This document shows, in pieces, positions 32,209 to 42,673 of a stretch of DNA of 64,000 bases (positions are counted from its first letter, which is position 1; each line of letters starts with the position of its first letter). The notes beneath the pieces are model-generated. The model worked only from the letters and a program-made list of their open reading frames with translations, was not told the DNA's origin and did no database searches. A program made the translations under genes and the position numbers. Location of the stretch: NCBI GenBank assembly GCA_028753945.1, contig JAPNXP010000001.1:7678501-7742500 (forward strand). The letters are read 5' to 3'. The DNA is from Hexactinellida sp. DTS-2022. Lineage: Eukaryota; Porifera; Hexactinellida.

Positions 32209-32289
32209 AAAATTGGAGTGTTCTGATTAACTTTGTAGAGACGTTCTATAGAAACTGGCCATATTTAACTTCCTGACTCCTTTACACCG

Positions 32290-33370
32290 GTGTAAACGCG
32301 TTTTTTGGACCCCAGCGTTTTAGGGACCACGTCCCTAAATCGCTAGCGTTTTGGTCCCCCTGGGCTTTAATTAAATTCAGTTTTCGCCAAATATACATAG
32401 TTCGAACTAATTTACTTTATACTATAACAAAGGGACATACCTAATTTCCGGAACGGAACGGTATGGAACGGTACCATTCCGGAAAATCAAAGTACCTAAA
32501 TTACGGAACGGAGTAGCCCCCCAAGGTATTGGTTATTATATACTTTAGAAACATTTGGTCTTGCATCCTGATATACTATTTTGTACTAAATGTGGTAAAT
32601 TATGAAGATAAATTGAAACAAACTGGCGTAAGCGCGTTTAGGGAACCAGGGGCCGAAATAGCTAACCTATTGTGTTCTTGTGGGGCCCTAAATCACTAGC
32701 GATTTAGGGATCCCGCGTTTTGCATAGAGTGAGTATATTGTTATAGTCTAATCAATCTTTAGTTGATCTAGCTCAAGTACCTAAATTAACAATGTAAATA
32801 ACGGATCCAGGCCTTCATTTAGGGGATGGCGGGGGATGGCTCTCGCCATCCCTTGGACCCCCCTACCTTACAGCGTGCTTCCGCGCGCGCGGTCACATCC
32901 TTGCCATCCCTTATTCCTGAAAACCATAATTTTGCCATCACTTTAGTCAATGTCTAAATGAAACCCTGGTGTCCCTAACTATACCACCTTGTCTACAGTC
33001 TACACATCCAACACGTGTCACTTATACATACTTAGTGTTTAGGGATTTGCATACGTTTTTAATGATTACTCTCGTTGTTAAATGCACATTGTATCAATGC
33101 CCTCCTTCCTGAGTAGGACACTTAGTTACTATGACTTGCTCCAAATAAATTAATAAAATAATATTTTTAAAGGGTCTCTGCGCGGGTCGTATGCGGGTGC
33201 CGCGCCCCCCCCCCCCCGCCCATCAAAATATTCAGATCCTTTGACCCGCAACCCGCATTTATTAACCCCCCCCGCGCTGAGGTCTAGTCCATATCACTGG
33301 ATTTATTCCTACATTTAGCGATTTCGGACTAAGCGGGCCCTGAAACGCTAGTGATTTAGGGCCGGGGGTA
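32290..33370. repeat. Insert with CCCTAAATCNCTAGCG motifs
   Basis: Splits the right arm of the large inverted repeat. CCCTAAATCGCTAGCG, CCCTAAATCACTAGCGATTTAGGG and CTAGTGATTTAGGGCC occur at 32332, 32686 and 33345. GC-rich patches with long C runs sit at 32820-32900 and 33180-33290. No gene. It overlaps the 2.77 kb element that starts at 32433, so the order of insertion is unclear. Confidence 0.5.
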
Positions 33371-33689
33371 AAGAAATAAAATAGGAATTTTAGACGGGAA
33401 AGGAAGGTTGGAAATTGGAACCACTATTTTGGTTTACTCGGGGTCTCGGTAGGGTATCCACGGGATTGCACATATCTTTCGATCGATGGTTAACTGAAAG
33501 GAGGTATCTTTATTCTGGAAATTAGGGATCAAAATTAAAGGAATCGAAAATTCCGGAAAATAGGCATTTAAATTTTCGGAATAATTTTGTTCCGGAAATT
33601 AGGCATTTATAATTTCCGGAATTGAATATTCTAGAAAATAGGCATTTGAATTTCCGGAATAATTTCGTTCCGGAAATTAGGGGGGCACG

Positions 33690-35085
33690 ATACTCAAGAT
33701 CGAAATTGAGATTAGAATGTTTTCGGACAGTACCCAGTAAAATACAGCTACACTGAAATTTTCAGGTGAATCTGACCTCTACTTTTGCTCTAGCGACCAT
33801 TTTAGAGCTCAGGAATGTGTGTATCATCATGCAAAGGTCATTTTTCAAATCAAAAGTATTTACTTTAGGTTCAACTATTGCAAGTTTGGCTCAAATTGGT
33901 TGAAACCAACTCTAAACTAATGAGGACATGTGTAATTTCGGAGGATTTTTCAAACTAACATCTACCATTCATACTTTTGGAGTTATAGCCCTTTGAAGTC
34001 ACATTTCGACCTCCAAATTTGAATGATTGGACTAATTTTGTAAATTGGCAGTCCATAACCAACTTCAAAGATATAGAAGTTAGAAAGTTTGCATGGTAGA
34101 TGTTAGTTTGAAAAATCCTCCGGAATTACATATGTCCTCATTAGTTTAGACTTGGTTTCAACCAATTTGGACCAAATTTGCAATAGCTGAACCTAATGTA
34201 AATATATTTTTATTTTACTTTTCACACTATTATGGGCGTAAACCGTTGAATTTATAAGTTAGCAAACTTTTGGATAATGGGTTCAATTGTTCTTCTAATA
34301 GGTTTGCAATAGTGTATGGATGTGATTGGAAATTTAGTGCTAAGCTCTAGAGTCATTATTTGAGGAGTTATAAATTTACTGCGTCATCAAAAATGGGCAC
34401 ATTAATGCCCATATATGGATCATTTTGAAAACGATGCGTGTTAGGGTCACGAAAAGTATTATCGACTAATAGGAAGTCGGGTATTGCGAGCATTTTGCGC
34501 TCAAAATTTCAATTATAAGTGGACGGATGCCTGAGAATAAAAAAATATTGAAAAATGGACCACCCAATGAGATTACAGTAATAAAAGTCAACGAGGTTTA
34601 TTTGGTGCAACAGTCACAGATTTGGTCCAAATTATTTGAAACCGAGTGTAAACCATAGAATACATATCTAGTAAGGGATTAATCCTTGATCTAAACTTTG
34701 AAATGCAAAATTTCAGAGGTGTAGCCCTTGGAGTTAGGCTTGGCAGCTTGGCAGTCGAAATCGGACTTCAAATGCCTATAACTCGGAATTTTTATATTAG
34801 AAAGTTGAAAAATTTGCTTTACGCCCTAAGTTCATTTTCAAATATACTATTGTATGAATAACAACGTATTTGAAAGCAAATTGAGACAGTTCGAGCCTAC
34901 AAATTATTTATCACATTTGAAAAGACACCGTTCATGATGACCTTCACATTCCTGGAACTTATAATGGTCACTACAGCAAAACTAGTTGTCAGAATCACCT
35001 GAAATTTTCAGTGTAGCTGTACCTTTAGGGTACTATCGAAACTCGAAACTCGAAAATAATGTTTTTACAATCTTGAGTATAGTGG
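33690..35085. repeat. Foldback inside the 2.77 kb element
   Basis: ACTCAAGATCGAAA with CAGCTACACTGAAATTTTCA at 33690-33765 pairs with CCTGAAATTTTCAGTGTAGC and ATCTTGAGT at 35005-35080. A second, inner palindrome lies at 33855-34205. Confidence 0.75.
33855..34205. repeat. Inner palindrome of ~350 bases
   Basis: AACTAATGAGGACATGTGTA and TCAAACTAACATCTACCAT at 33920-33970 are answered by ATGGTAGATGTTAGTTTGA and TACATATGTCCTCATTAGTT at 34098-34148, and the outer parts (CAACTATTGCAA..., GGTTGAAACC) pair too. Spacer ~130 bases. Confidence 0.85.
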
Positions 35086-35248
35086 CCCCTTAGGTATTCT
35101 TATTTTCCGGAACCGTTCCGCGCAATTCCGTAATTTAGGTACTTTGATTTTCCGGAATGGTACCGTTCCATACCGTCCCGTTCCGGAAATTAGGTATGTC
35201 CAACAATAGCCTCATTAGAACATTGTTGTAGAATTGTAGAAAATTAGA

Positions 35249-37126
35249 ATGGCCACGTTGTCAGCTGTTCTGGATGAAGTCTCTGTGCAGAAGACAGCTG
35301 GATCAGCTGGTGGGCACAACAGCCAGAAGGGAGAGAGGGGAACAGACAGAGAGAAGGGAGAGTCGGTTAGACTGAGTGAGTGTCCCTTCTCTCGTGTGGT
35401 GGTGTACCAAGACCAAGCGGAGGTGAGGAGAGAGCTGTCCTGCTCTCTGTCGGAGGGAGACAGCACAGTGAGGATATTGGGGTTCCCAGAAGCGACAGAT
35501 CCAGACTCTGTCCGTGTAGAGTTGCAGCAGCAGCGGCAGAGAGAGGGCGTGGTTGTGATAAGTGACGTCGTGTACGTGTCTCAGTATCGAGTGGGGAGAG
35601 AGGGAGCACATCCGATAGCAGCGGAGGAGGGAGAAGAGTCTGGCGACAAGGCGAGCAACATGTTAGTGTCATTGTCAGAGAGAGACCAATTGAGTTATGA
35701 GAAGCTAGTGATTGAGAGTAAGCTGGCAGTATTGAAGAGAGAGCTGAAGCTAGTGCATGACCTGAATGCAGTGCTGCAGGGCGAAGAGGCGAGATCCTCT
35801 GAGGAAGCCATGTCACGGGTGAAGCTAGCCTGCAGCCCGGACAATCTGAGGAGAGTTGTGGAGTTTGTAGAGTACAGCTGTTCCCGGAGTGACGAGCTGG
35901 AGAGGAGAGCGAGTGCTCTGAGCGAGCAGCTGCAGTGTGTGGTCAGGAAGCTGGAGACAGTTGAGTTGAATGAAGCGAAGAGTGGTGGCCGTGCGAGAGA
36001 GAGGCAGCAGCAACAGGAGGATGAGTTTGTGAGAGCTGTTGAGATTGTGCTTGAATCGGACTGTGTGCAGAGTGTCCAGGTGTTAGTGAGTTATGTGGTG
36101 AGCAGTGCCAGCTGGAGCTCTCTGTACCACCTGCGTGTGTCGACGGAGGATAGTAGTGTCCAGGTGCACTACTTCGGACAGGTGAAGCAGTGGACGGGAG
36201 AGGATTGGGTTAACACGTACATTTCTCTCTCCACTGCTTCTCCCAGCAAAGGAGGAAACCCTCCTCAGCTGGACGCACACCACATATCGAGATACTATCC
36301 ACAACAACGTTATCTTATAGAAGGAGTTTCTAATACATATATTCCAACGATTTTTGATTATGACCCAACAATAGAAGATAGTTATGTGAGAAGTGAGTCA
36401 GAACTTGATCAGATAATCTCTCAAGGTGGAGTTCCTCCTATGAGACCAGTAGAAGTGAGCAAGAGTCAGCTGCAGACAGGGATGTTCATCCAGACATTCG
36501 ATGTGCTGAGACCGGCTAGCATTCCCTCTGACAGCACGGAGCACAAGGTGTCTGTGAGTGTGATAGACCTGCAGTCTAGCTTCGAGAACGTGTGTCTGCC
36601 GGAAGAGAGCTCCAATGTGTATCTGGTGGCAAAGGCTACAAACACGAGCGAGTATCCTCTGCTGAGTGGGCCCAGCTCTGTATTCATGGATAATAACTTT
36701 ATCTCGAAGTCTACCCTAAAGAGTGTGTCCCCTGGCGAGGAGATCAGCTGTTCCCTGGGAGTGGACCCGCTCGTGAAAGTGAGTATGAAGGCTGGAGACA
36801 GCTACCAGTCCCACCAGGCAGGTTGGATCTCGAAAGGAACCGTGAGTGAGGAGTACAACAAGGTGACTAATGTGAAGAACTTGAAGAAGAAAGCCATCTC
36901 TGTGAAGATAGTGGAGAGTGTGCCTGTGAGTGAGGATGAGCGCGTGAAGGTACATCTGTTGGAACCTGTGTGTGAGAGGGTTGGGAAGAAAGTGGGTGTG
37001 TCAGGAGGAGGGAGTGTGACGCTGAATGAGAAGAACCACCTCGAGTGGAGCATGCAGCTGGAACCTACCAGTCAGCGTAAGTTCCTTCTCAACTACGTGG
37101 TGGAGTATCCTGCTCCCAAGTATTAA
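35249..37126 (+). CDS. F37C4.5-like protein (DUF4140/DUF4139), 625 residues
   Basis: A single uninterrupted open frame, GC-richer in its codons than anything around it, from the ATG at 35249. Residues ~44-95 (PFSRVVVYQDQAEVRRELSC, then GFPEATDPDSVRVEL) are the N-terminal DUF4140 domain. Residues ~145-265 are a charged coiled coil. Residues ~275-620 are the DUF4139 domain, with SSASWSSLYHLRV, HYFGQVKQWTGEDW and LSTASP as its usual blocks and a beta-rich C-terminus ending EYPAPKY. The length fits the family, whose members include C. elegans F37C4.5. The biochemical role of the family is not known to me. It has no signal peptide or membrane segment. It appears intact and is the clearest host gene in the window; its start codon lies 47 bases from a transposon end. 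Confidence 0.93.
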   Translation: MATLSAVLDEVSVQKTAGSAGGHNSQKGERGTDREKGESVRLSECPFSRVVVYQDQAEVRRELSCSLSEGDSTVRILGFPEATDPDSVRVELQQQRQREGVVVISDVVYVSQYRVGREGAHPIAAEEGEESGDKASNMLVSLSERDQLSYEKLVIESKLAVLKRELKLVHDLNAVLQGEEARSSEEAMSRVKLACSPDNLRRVVEFVEYSCSRSDELERRASALSEQLQCVVRKLETVELNEAKSGGRARERQQQQEDEFVRAVEIVLESDCVQSVQVLVSYVVSSASWSSLYHLRVSTEDSSVQVHYFGQVKQWTGEDWVNTYISLSTASPSKGGNPPQLDAHHISRYYPQQRYLIEGVSNTYIPTIFDYDPTIEDSYVRSESELDQIISQGGVPPMRPVEVSKSQLQTGMFIQTFDVLRPASIPSDSTEHKVSVSVIDLQSSFENVCLPEESSNVYLVAKATNTSEYPLLSGPSSVFMDNNFISKSTLKSVSPGEEISCSLGVDPLVKVSMKAGDSYQSHQAGWISKGTVSEEYNKVTNVKNLKKKAISVKIVESVPVSEDERVKVHLLEPVCERVGKKVGVSGGGSVTLNEKNHLEWSMQLEPTSQRKFLLNYVVEYPAPKY

Positions 37127-37340
37127 TTGGATTCTGTATATTTATGATATTCTATGTGCTATGTATGTATGTATTATTCTCACTACGTTGTTTAGTTAGT
37201 TCGAATTATTTATTTGTTTGGGCATTTTATGCCTTTTCCAATGTGGGAGTTCTTTAAGACAAAGTAGGATTTTGACACAATTTGTGATTACAATTGAGTA
37301 AATGACTGTTCAGCCCTGTTTCAAATTTCAATCCTATTTC
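37127..37340. other. 3' flank of the F37C4.5-like gene
   Basis: AT-rich, no AATAAA seen close to the stop; AGTAAATGAC and similar AT-rich runs follow. No repeat recognised. Confidence 0.4.
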
Positions 37341-37526
37341 CAGTGTTTTTTTTTTAAGGATTTGCTTAGAGGGCCCTACCAACAATTATAGGCCCTACCT
37401 CAACAATTAGAGGCCCTCACTCTACTTTTAATGATATTGAGTACTTAGCACGTTAAAAATTAGAGGCCCATTGAGAAAAATTAGAAGCCCATTTTGGGCC
37501 TCTAATTTCCCTTAAAAAAAACACTG
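37341..37526. mobile_element. 186 bp hAT-like MITE
   Basis: Ends CAGTGTTTTTTTTTTAAGG and CCCTTAAAAAAAACACTG. CCTATTTC (37333-37340) and CCTATTTT (37527-37534) flank it, an 8 base target duplication with one change. AGAGGCCC is repeated several times inside. Confidence 0.88.
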
Positions 37527-37711
37527 CCTATTTTACTTGCAACGTTCCATTATCAATTCCCTTGTTTATCATTATAAAAAACTGGTACATTGTGAGATAT
37601 CTCGTGTGTGTTTGTTATAAACTCGTTGAAATGCAAAATATGTTCAATCGAGTGAAATTCAGTATACTGTTTAGATTCACCCACTGAGGGGAAACAATAT
37701 TTCATATATTT

Positions 37712-37830
37712 ACTGAGCGGCCGTTAATTAATTGTGTTGCGTAGTGTGTAACACGAACGAACAAAAGTCGCGAAGCGACTTTTGTGAGGAGTGATCCGTC
37801 GCGAAGTACCGAGATCGAAGGGCTCGTAGC
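37712..37830 (-). repeat. GC mini-hairpin cluster, inverted copy
   Basis: GCGGCCGTTAATT, AAAAGTCGCGAAGCGACTTTT and CCGTCGCGAAGTACCGAGATCG, i.e. the module of 19118-19225 read on the minus strand. Confidence 0.85.
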
Positions 37831-37982
37831 ACAGTGGCTGGTTACTGGAATTAGAGATGATTTTCTAGTTGTTCAAATCAATTTGTTACAAAGTTTATCG
37901 TAATAATAGGCTATCACTATCGAACCCTTGTAAAGCAAATTTATTGGAACTAAATGCGTAATATTTTACAATCAACTACAGC

Positions 37983-38453
37983 AGGGTTGCCAACCTCTGA
38001 AAACAAAAAAGCGGGAGATTTTGCCAATTTTGGCGGGAGTTTTACCAAAAAGCGGGAGGTCGAAGATGAAAAAGCGGGAGACTCAATATATATGCTATTT
38101 AAAAAAATCTATCATGAATAGAACGATATAATATGATTATTTAGTATGTTTTGATATCTACAATTAGGAAAAAAACTTGGTACTCGAAAAAAAACTGAAA
38201 ATTAAAAACTACAACTAAAAAAACTTGAAAAAAAAAACTAAAAAGAAAAAACTTGTTGCTCGTAGGTTGACTAATTTACTTGAATAATTTAAACAAATCC
38301 CGTTATTTTACTTAATTATCATAAAATCTAAATATATAAACAATTTCCAAAAAGCGGGAGTTCTAAAAGTTTGGCGGGAGGTCGGAAGGATGAGAGAAAA
38401 AAAGGCAAAAAAGCGGGAGACTCCCGCCAAAGCGGGAGGGTTGGCAACCCTGA
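37983..38453 (+). mobile_element. Complete family D MITE
   Basis: Ends CAGGGTTGCCAACC and GGTTGGCAACCCTG, flanked by ACTACAG on both sides (one side overlapping by a base). AAAGCGGGAG is repeated inside both ends. It is the reference for the split copy at 11696/18250. Probably hAT-type from its CAGGG end. Confidence 0.9.
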
Positions 38454-38455
38454 CT

Positions 38456-38605
38456 ACAGGCCCGTCGTAGGCCAATTATTATTGGTGCGGCCAAGTGACG
38501 TCACTTAATTGATTCGCAGTGTATAACCCGAATTATGATGCGGGCACCTAAATATTGGTGCGGCCTATGCCGCACCTGCCGCCCGTGTTCCTACGGCCCT
38601 GAACT
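38456..38605. mobile_element. ~150 bp CAGGCCCGT MITE
   Basis: Starts CAGGCCCGTCGTAGGCC and ends CCTACGGCCCTG, with GGTGCGGC repeated inside and a GTGACGTCAC palindrome. A relative lies at 27996-28330. Confidence 0.7.
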
Positions 38606-38975
38606 ATGTTCGTCATGATTGACTGATTATTCATTCAAAATTAAATTTTTGTGGTTAAATTTAGCCATCATGTGAGTTTTTCTTCTAATTGATTTGTCGT
38701 TATTAGGTATTCTTAGCTTTCAATATTAACAACCCTCGCCTGGCACTGGCTAGGAATGTGATTTTCAAACTGAAAGTTAATACATTTTCAATTAATATTT
38801 TCTATTTGTAACATTTTGACTTTCCCTCCGCCATTGATATCTCGGAAAAATTTAATTAACCTTCCGCGAGCTCAATCCAGCTTGTCAAATTCATTCAAAT
38901 AATAAATTTAGAACTTTGATTATATACAGATAATTATCATAAAATTAATATAACACCTTACTTTGGACAGTTAGA
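38606..38975. other. Non-coding stretch before the unknown broken gene
   Basis: AT-rich; nothing recognised. Confidence 0.4.
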
Positions 38976-39547
38976 ATGAATAATACAGAATCGTTGGAGT
39001 TCCTCGATTCTTATTTATCTGTGCGATCTGCAACTCAAGCATTTATTGACCAATACGACCTTCCAGATACCGACTTTTCTTCGCCGCCAAAAGTTTTTTA
39101 CTCTCAGATCTGACAGAAATTCATACAACAAGTGCAATGATCTTCAAACATGGGAAGATGTAATGTTTCATTCGTGCGCTCCTATTCGTTCCCAAAAAAC
39201 GTATTTCTGATGAAATGATCTCATTTCGAGCAGATATTTCTAGTGAAATAAGAAAACCTATATCTCTACTCAAAACGAAAGCACTACGAAAACGCTTGAA
39301 ACAATTACTCCAGCTTATTGATTCATTAGCCGAAAGAGAAAAGCTCGAGCCCAAAGTGATTGTTACTTATGTTTTGCAATTAATTTCAAATGAAAGTCAT
39401 GAGTTTCAAACATTTGCGCGAGTTGGATCTATGGTGAAGGTACTTTTGGAAGAATACCCATGAAAGTATCAATCGAAAAATTTGCATTCCTCTTAGATTT
39501 GCTTGAAATCGGTAAGAGAAAATATAGTGCCCTCCGTCGATGTATTG
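38976..39547 (+). pseudogene. N-terminal part of an unidentified broken gene
   Basis: From the ATG at 38976 (MNNTESLEFLDSYLSVRSA) the coding sense continues to about 39540 but changes frame at least three times (near 39105, 39200 and 39460). The best stretch is 39215-39463, a helical Lys/Glu/Leu-rich segment (KALRKRLKQLLQLIDSLAER). It ends with FAFLLDLLEIGKRKYSALR just before an inserted element. I do not recognise the family; similar uncharacterised proteins seem to be multicopy in sponges and cnidarians, which would point to a transposon gene, but that is from memory only. Confidence 0.5.
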
Positions 39548-40078
39548 AAAAGTCGAGTGAGCATGCTCACTGGATTGGAAGGAAAGAAAAGCATTAAATC
39601 GTAAGTTATAATTATTGCCAAATTATCGAAAAACTGATGAAGAATCATTTTGCTATTTAAAACTAGTTTGTTGCATTGTGTATTTAACAACATTAGTTTC
39701 CATCAATTTTACATGGCAACGAACTGGAAACGCCCGCCGGTAGGGCTGAAACGAATATTCGAAATGTAACGAACGAATCTTTTTCTAAACGAACGAATAT
39801 TCGAATATTGGTTCGTTGAATGACTAAGCATTAAAAGCATTTGCCAACAAAATAAATACAATAATACAAGAAATAATTATTTATTCTAAAACTGATATGC
39901 ATATTTCAAAAATGTTGACTACCCGGAGTCACGTGACTCTCCTGACCTCGCTTTCACGTGACTCTCCCGCCTCACCCTACATTTTATTATGAGCATGCTC
40001 AGTGGACCCTATGAGCATGCTCACTGGACCCTATGAGCCTGCTCACTGGACCCAGCGAGCATGCTCACTCGACTTTTC
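39548..40078. mobile_element. ~530 bp element with GAGCATGCTC repeats
   Basis: The left end GAAAAGTCGAGTGAGCATGC is inverted at the right (GCATGCTCACTCGACTTTTC). Four 22 base repeats GAGCATGCTCACTGGACCCTAT start at 39991, 40013, 40035 and 40057; their core GAGCATGCTC is a palindrome. A second inverted patch, CGAATATTCGAA with GAACGAAC repeats, lies at 39745-39830. The element splits the unknown gene. The flanks share CTCCGTC but no exact duplication is seen. Confidence 0.82.
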
Positions 40079-40583
40079 ATTATATGCTCCGTCATCTATG
40101 TAAATCTGAGAATATGCTATTCCCTTCGTATGGCAAGGTTAGTACTTATCGTAGTGAAATAGTTCTTTCAGATAAAATATCCTTCGTTCTTAATGAAACA
40201 GAAATGATTATTGGTGTTTCGATATCCTATGTGAAAATCCTTCACCAAACTATATCTCGCATTCTTGCCACTCATGTTCTAACATCATCTCAATTTCCAC
40301 TCACTGTTCGATTGGTCGATGGTTTAGATGGATCCAGATGTCACCAAGTGTACAGTCAATTCCATGCGAACGCTAACTTGTCAACGAAATTTTTTATTCT
40401 CTTTGCGTTTAGGATTACCTCAATTTACGATTGTAGTGATAATATCCTGTTTTCTAATGATACTCCAAACTCTACTTTCGGAATACGGCCAATTGCATTG
40501 ATTGCACAAAAGGAATATCATGAAAATGTCAATCATTTAATGGAGCATATAATAAATCCTCAAGTCGCCATATTAAAACAGGG
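40079..40583 (+). pseudogene. C-terminal part of the unidentified broken gene
   Basis: An open frame of about 180 residues resumes after the insert: ENMLFPSYGKVSTYRSEIV, VRLVDGLDGSRCHQVYSQF and FGIRPIALIAQKEYHENVN. The DGLDGS motif could hold an acidic active-site residue, but I cannot assign a fold. It is cut at 40583 by a Gypsy LTR. Confidence 0.5.
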
Positions 40584-40745
40584 TGTAATAACTTTACAGG
40601 AAACAATATGGTAGTTGAATAGTTTATCTAAAACAACACAAAGCCTAATTATTCTAGTACATATAGTAAACAGTAATGAAGTTAGCTCTAGCTAGGTGGG
40701 TGGTATTACTAAGAGAATATTCTAGAATCCTTTACTATTACTACA
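40584..40745 (-). repeat. 3' LTR of the Gypsy element
   Basis: 162 bases, beginning TG and ending CA on the minus strand (TGTAGTAATAG ... GTTATTACA). The first ~95 bases on the plus strand match 44758-44852 with one or two differences, so the insertion is fairly young despite the coding decay, or the LTRs were converted. Confidence 0.9.
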
Positions 40746-40759
40746 CTCCTCCCCTCTAA
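40746..40759 (-). promoter_or_regulatory. Polypurine tract
   Basis: On the minus strand AGAGGGGAGGAG lies directly before the TG of the 3' LTR, the usual plus-strand primer position. Confidence 0.9.
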
Positions 40760-40783
40760 GTGTTGGACGTCTTATGATAATTA

Positions 40784-41900
40784 TTAATCTGGCTGGTACC
40801 GGTCAGGAGGCTTCCGTGTCCTGTTTGACCGCCGCAAAGGTTGAGGTTGCTCTTCAATTTGGGTTTCGTCACCCCGCCTTTCCGTTGAGTCAACATTGGG
40901 GAAATCGTATTCAATTCCTTCTCCTAGGGTAAAGTCCAATGAACGACCCTCTTGGATTCCATTGATTCGCAGATGGTCTATATGTCGGCGAACAATCCGC
41001 CCATCCCCTAACCTAACGTTGAACGACTGAGGACCACATCTGTCATGTACGATACCGGTGAGCCATTTGGCATGCGAAGAAAAATCACGTGCCAGGACTC
41101 TGTCTCCAATGTTCAAACTTCTATCCCAAACTCTCTTGTCATATCCTCTTTTCTGAGATTCTTGCTTTGTAGCCACTCGACCCGCCGTATCCGGGAGAAG
41201 GAGACTTAAGTGTGACTTGAGTTGACGGCCCATCATGAGCTCCGCGGGGGATACTCCTGTCGTACTGTGAGGTGTGATCCTGTAATGGAAAAGAAATCTG
41301 GAAATCATCGTCTCTATAGAACCTGTATTCGTTTTCTTCATGGTCTCTTTGAATGTTTGTACGGCCCTTTCAACTTGGCCATTAGAGGAGGGATGATACG
41401 GCGCAGTCCGAATGTGCCGAATACCGTTTCGCTTGGTAAACGTCATGAATTCTGTGCTTGTAAACGCTGTCCCATTATCCGACACTAATATATCTGGTAG
41501 CCCATGAGTGGCGAACATTACCCGTAACTTCTCAATTGTCGATTGTGTGGTTGCCGAGGTCACTACTGCAACTTCCATCCATTTGGAATGCGCGTCTACT
41601 ACGAGTAGAAACATTTTCCCCATAAATGGACCTGCGTAATCAACGTGTATACGTGCCCAGGGATGCTGTGGCCATTCCCAAGGATGTAAGGGAACCTTTG
41701 GCGGTAAATGCCAGGAGAGCTGACATTTTTGACATTTCCCCACTTTTTCCTCTAACTCATTATCCATACCAGGCCACCAGACAACTAGCTAAACCTTTCA
41801 TCCTTGAGATACCTGGATGTCCTTCATGAAGCATGTCCACCACAACTTCACGTCCCTTTGGAGGCACCACTATCCTACTACCCCAAAGGATACAGCCATC
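40784..41900 (-). pseudogene. Gypsy integrase
   Basis: The main frame (40784-41767) has CQKCQ of the zinc finger, the catalytic core with IHVDYAGPF, LVSDNGTAF and SSNGQVERA (35 residues between the second Asp and the Glu), and a C-terminal GPY/F-like stretch (DRCGPQSFNVRL) with a basic tail. The His part of the zinc finger lies in the neighbouring frame (DMLHEGHPGISRMKGL), so one frameshift falls near 41765. The catalytic residues themselves are intact. Confidence 0.92.
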
Positions 41901-41904
41901 CTGT

Positions 41905-42529
41905 ATTGTTAATTCGCCACTTCTACGTGCGAATGGAATATAGCATTCATCGGAGCCTATTGTCCGCCCCTGTAATAACGATCGTAGTACGTGTGACAAT
42001 ACTGGATCACGAGCAGTCCACAGCTTAATTTTATCCGAGTCCAAAGGTGACAATCTAATATTCTCCATCAGCAATATTGTTTCACCTGGCATGGGGACAT
42101 CCTTTGGTGCCTCGCATAGGGGTAGCCGGCTCAAACAATCTGCATGTCCCATCTCATTCCCTCTTTTGTAACTAATCCGGTAATTATAGGCACCCAATAT
42201 CAGCGCCCACCTTTGTAATCTTGCCGACGCCATCTGTGGAACTGGCTGGCCATAGCCAAATATGTATTGAAGAGGCTTGTGGTCAGAATAGATTGTAAAA
42301 GACCGGCCGTACAAATAGTGATGAAATTTTTTAATTGTAAGATAATGGCCAAAGCTTCATTGTCTAGTTGTGAATATCCTTTCTCAGCAGTAGCTAGTGA
42401 TCGTGATGCGTAATAGACCGGCCTCTCGCTTCCATCCTCCATTAAATGAGACAGAACGGCCCCGATTCCGTACGGTGATGCATCGGAACTAACGATTAAC
42501 TCTTTACCAGGGTCAAAATGCACCAACAC
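41905..42529 (-). pseudogene. Gypsy RNase H and connection region
   Basis: KELIVSSDASPYGIGAVL holds the first Asp, then SQLDNEALAII with the Glu, and, in another frame, FTIYSDHKPLQYIF and GHADCLSRLPL. One frameshift separates the halves near 42320. These are the standard blocks of the retroelement RNase H. Confidence 0.92.
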
Positions 42530-42673
42530 CCGATATGAAACTAGTAATCCTTTACTTTCTTAAAAGAACATGCTTGATCTGTCCCTCAATCCCAATCAGT
42601 CTGATTTTTAGTAACAGATAGAGTGGTGCCAAGACTGAAGAAACATTCGGAATGAACTTCCCATAATAATTTA

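Larger units (their letters stand above)
32433..35201. mobile_element. 2.77 kb element with CCGGAACGG inverted termini
   Basis: GGACATACCTAATTTCCGGA followed by ACGGTATGGAACGGTACC and ATTCCGGAAAATCAAAGTAC at the left is repeated inverted, over about 80 bases, at 35110-35201. TTCCGGAA-type motifs are repeated inside at 33500-33690. It has no coding capacity. AACAA lies next to both ends but a clean target duplication is not visible. Its right end is 47 bases before the start codon of the next gene. Confidence 0.8.

Noticed and set aside
35215-37053. Several minus-strand open frames opposite the F37C4.5-like gene
   Set aside because: They are antisense shadows caused by the higher GC content; none has a recognisable domain.
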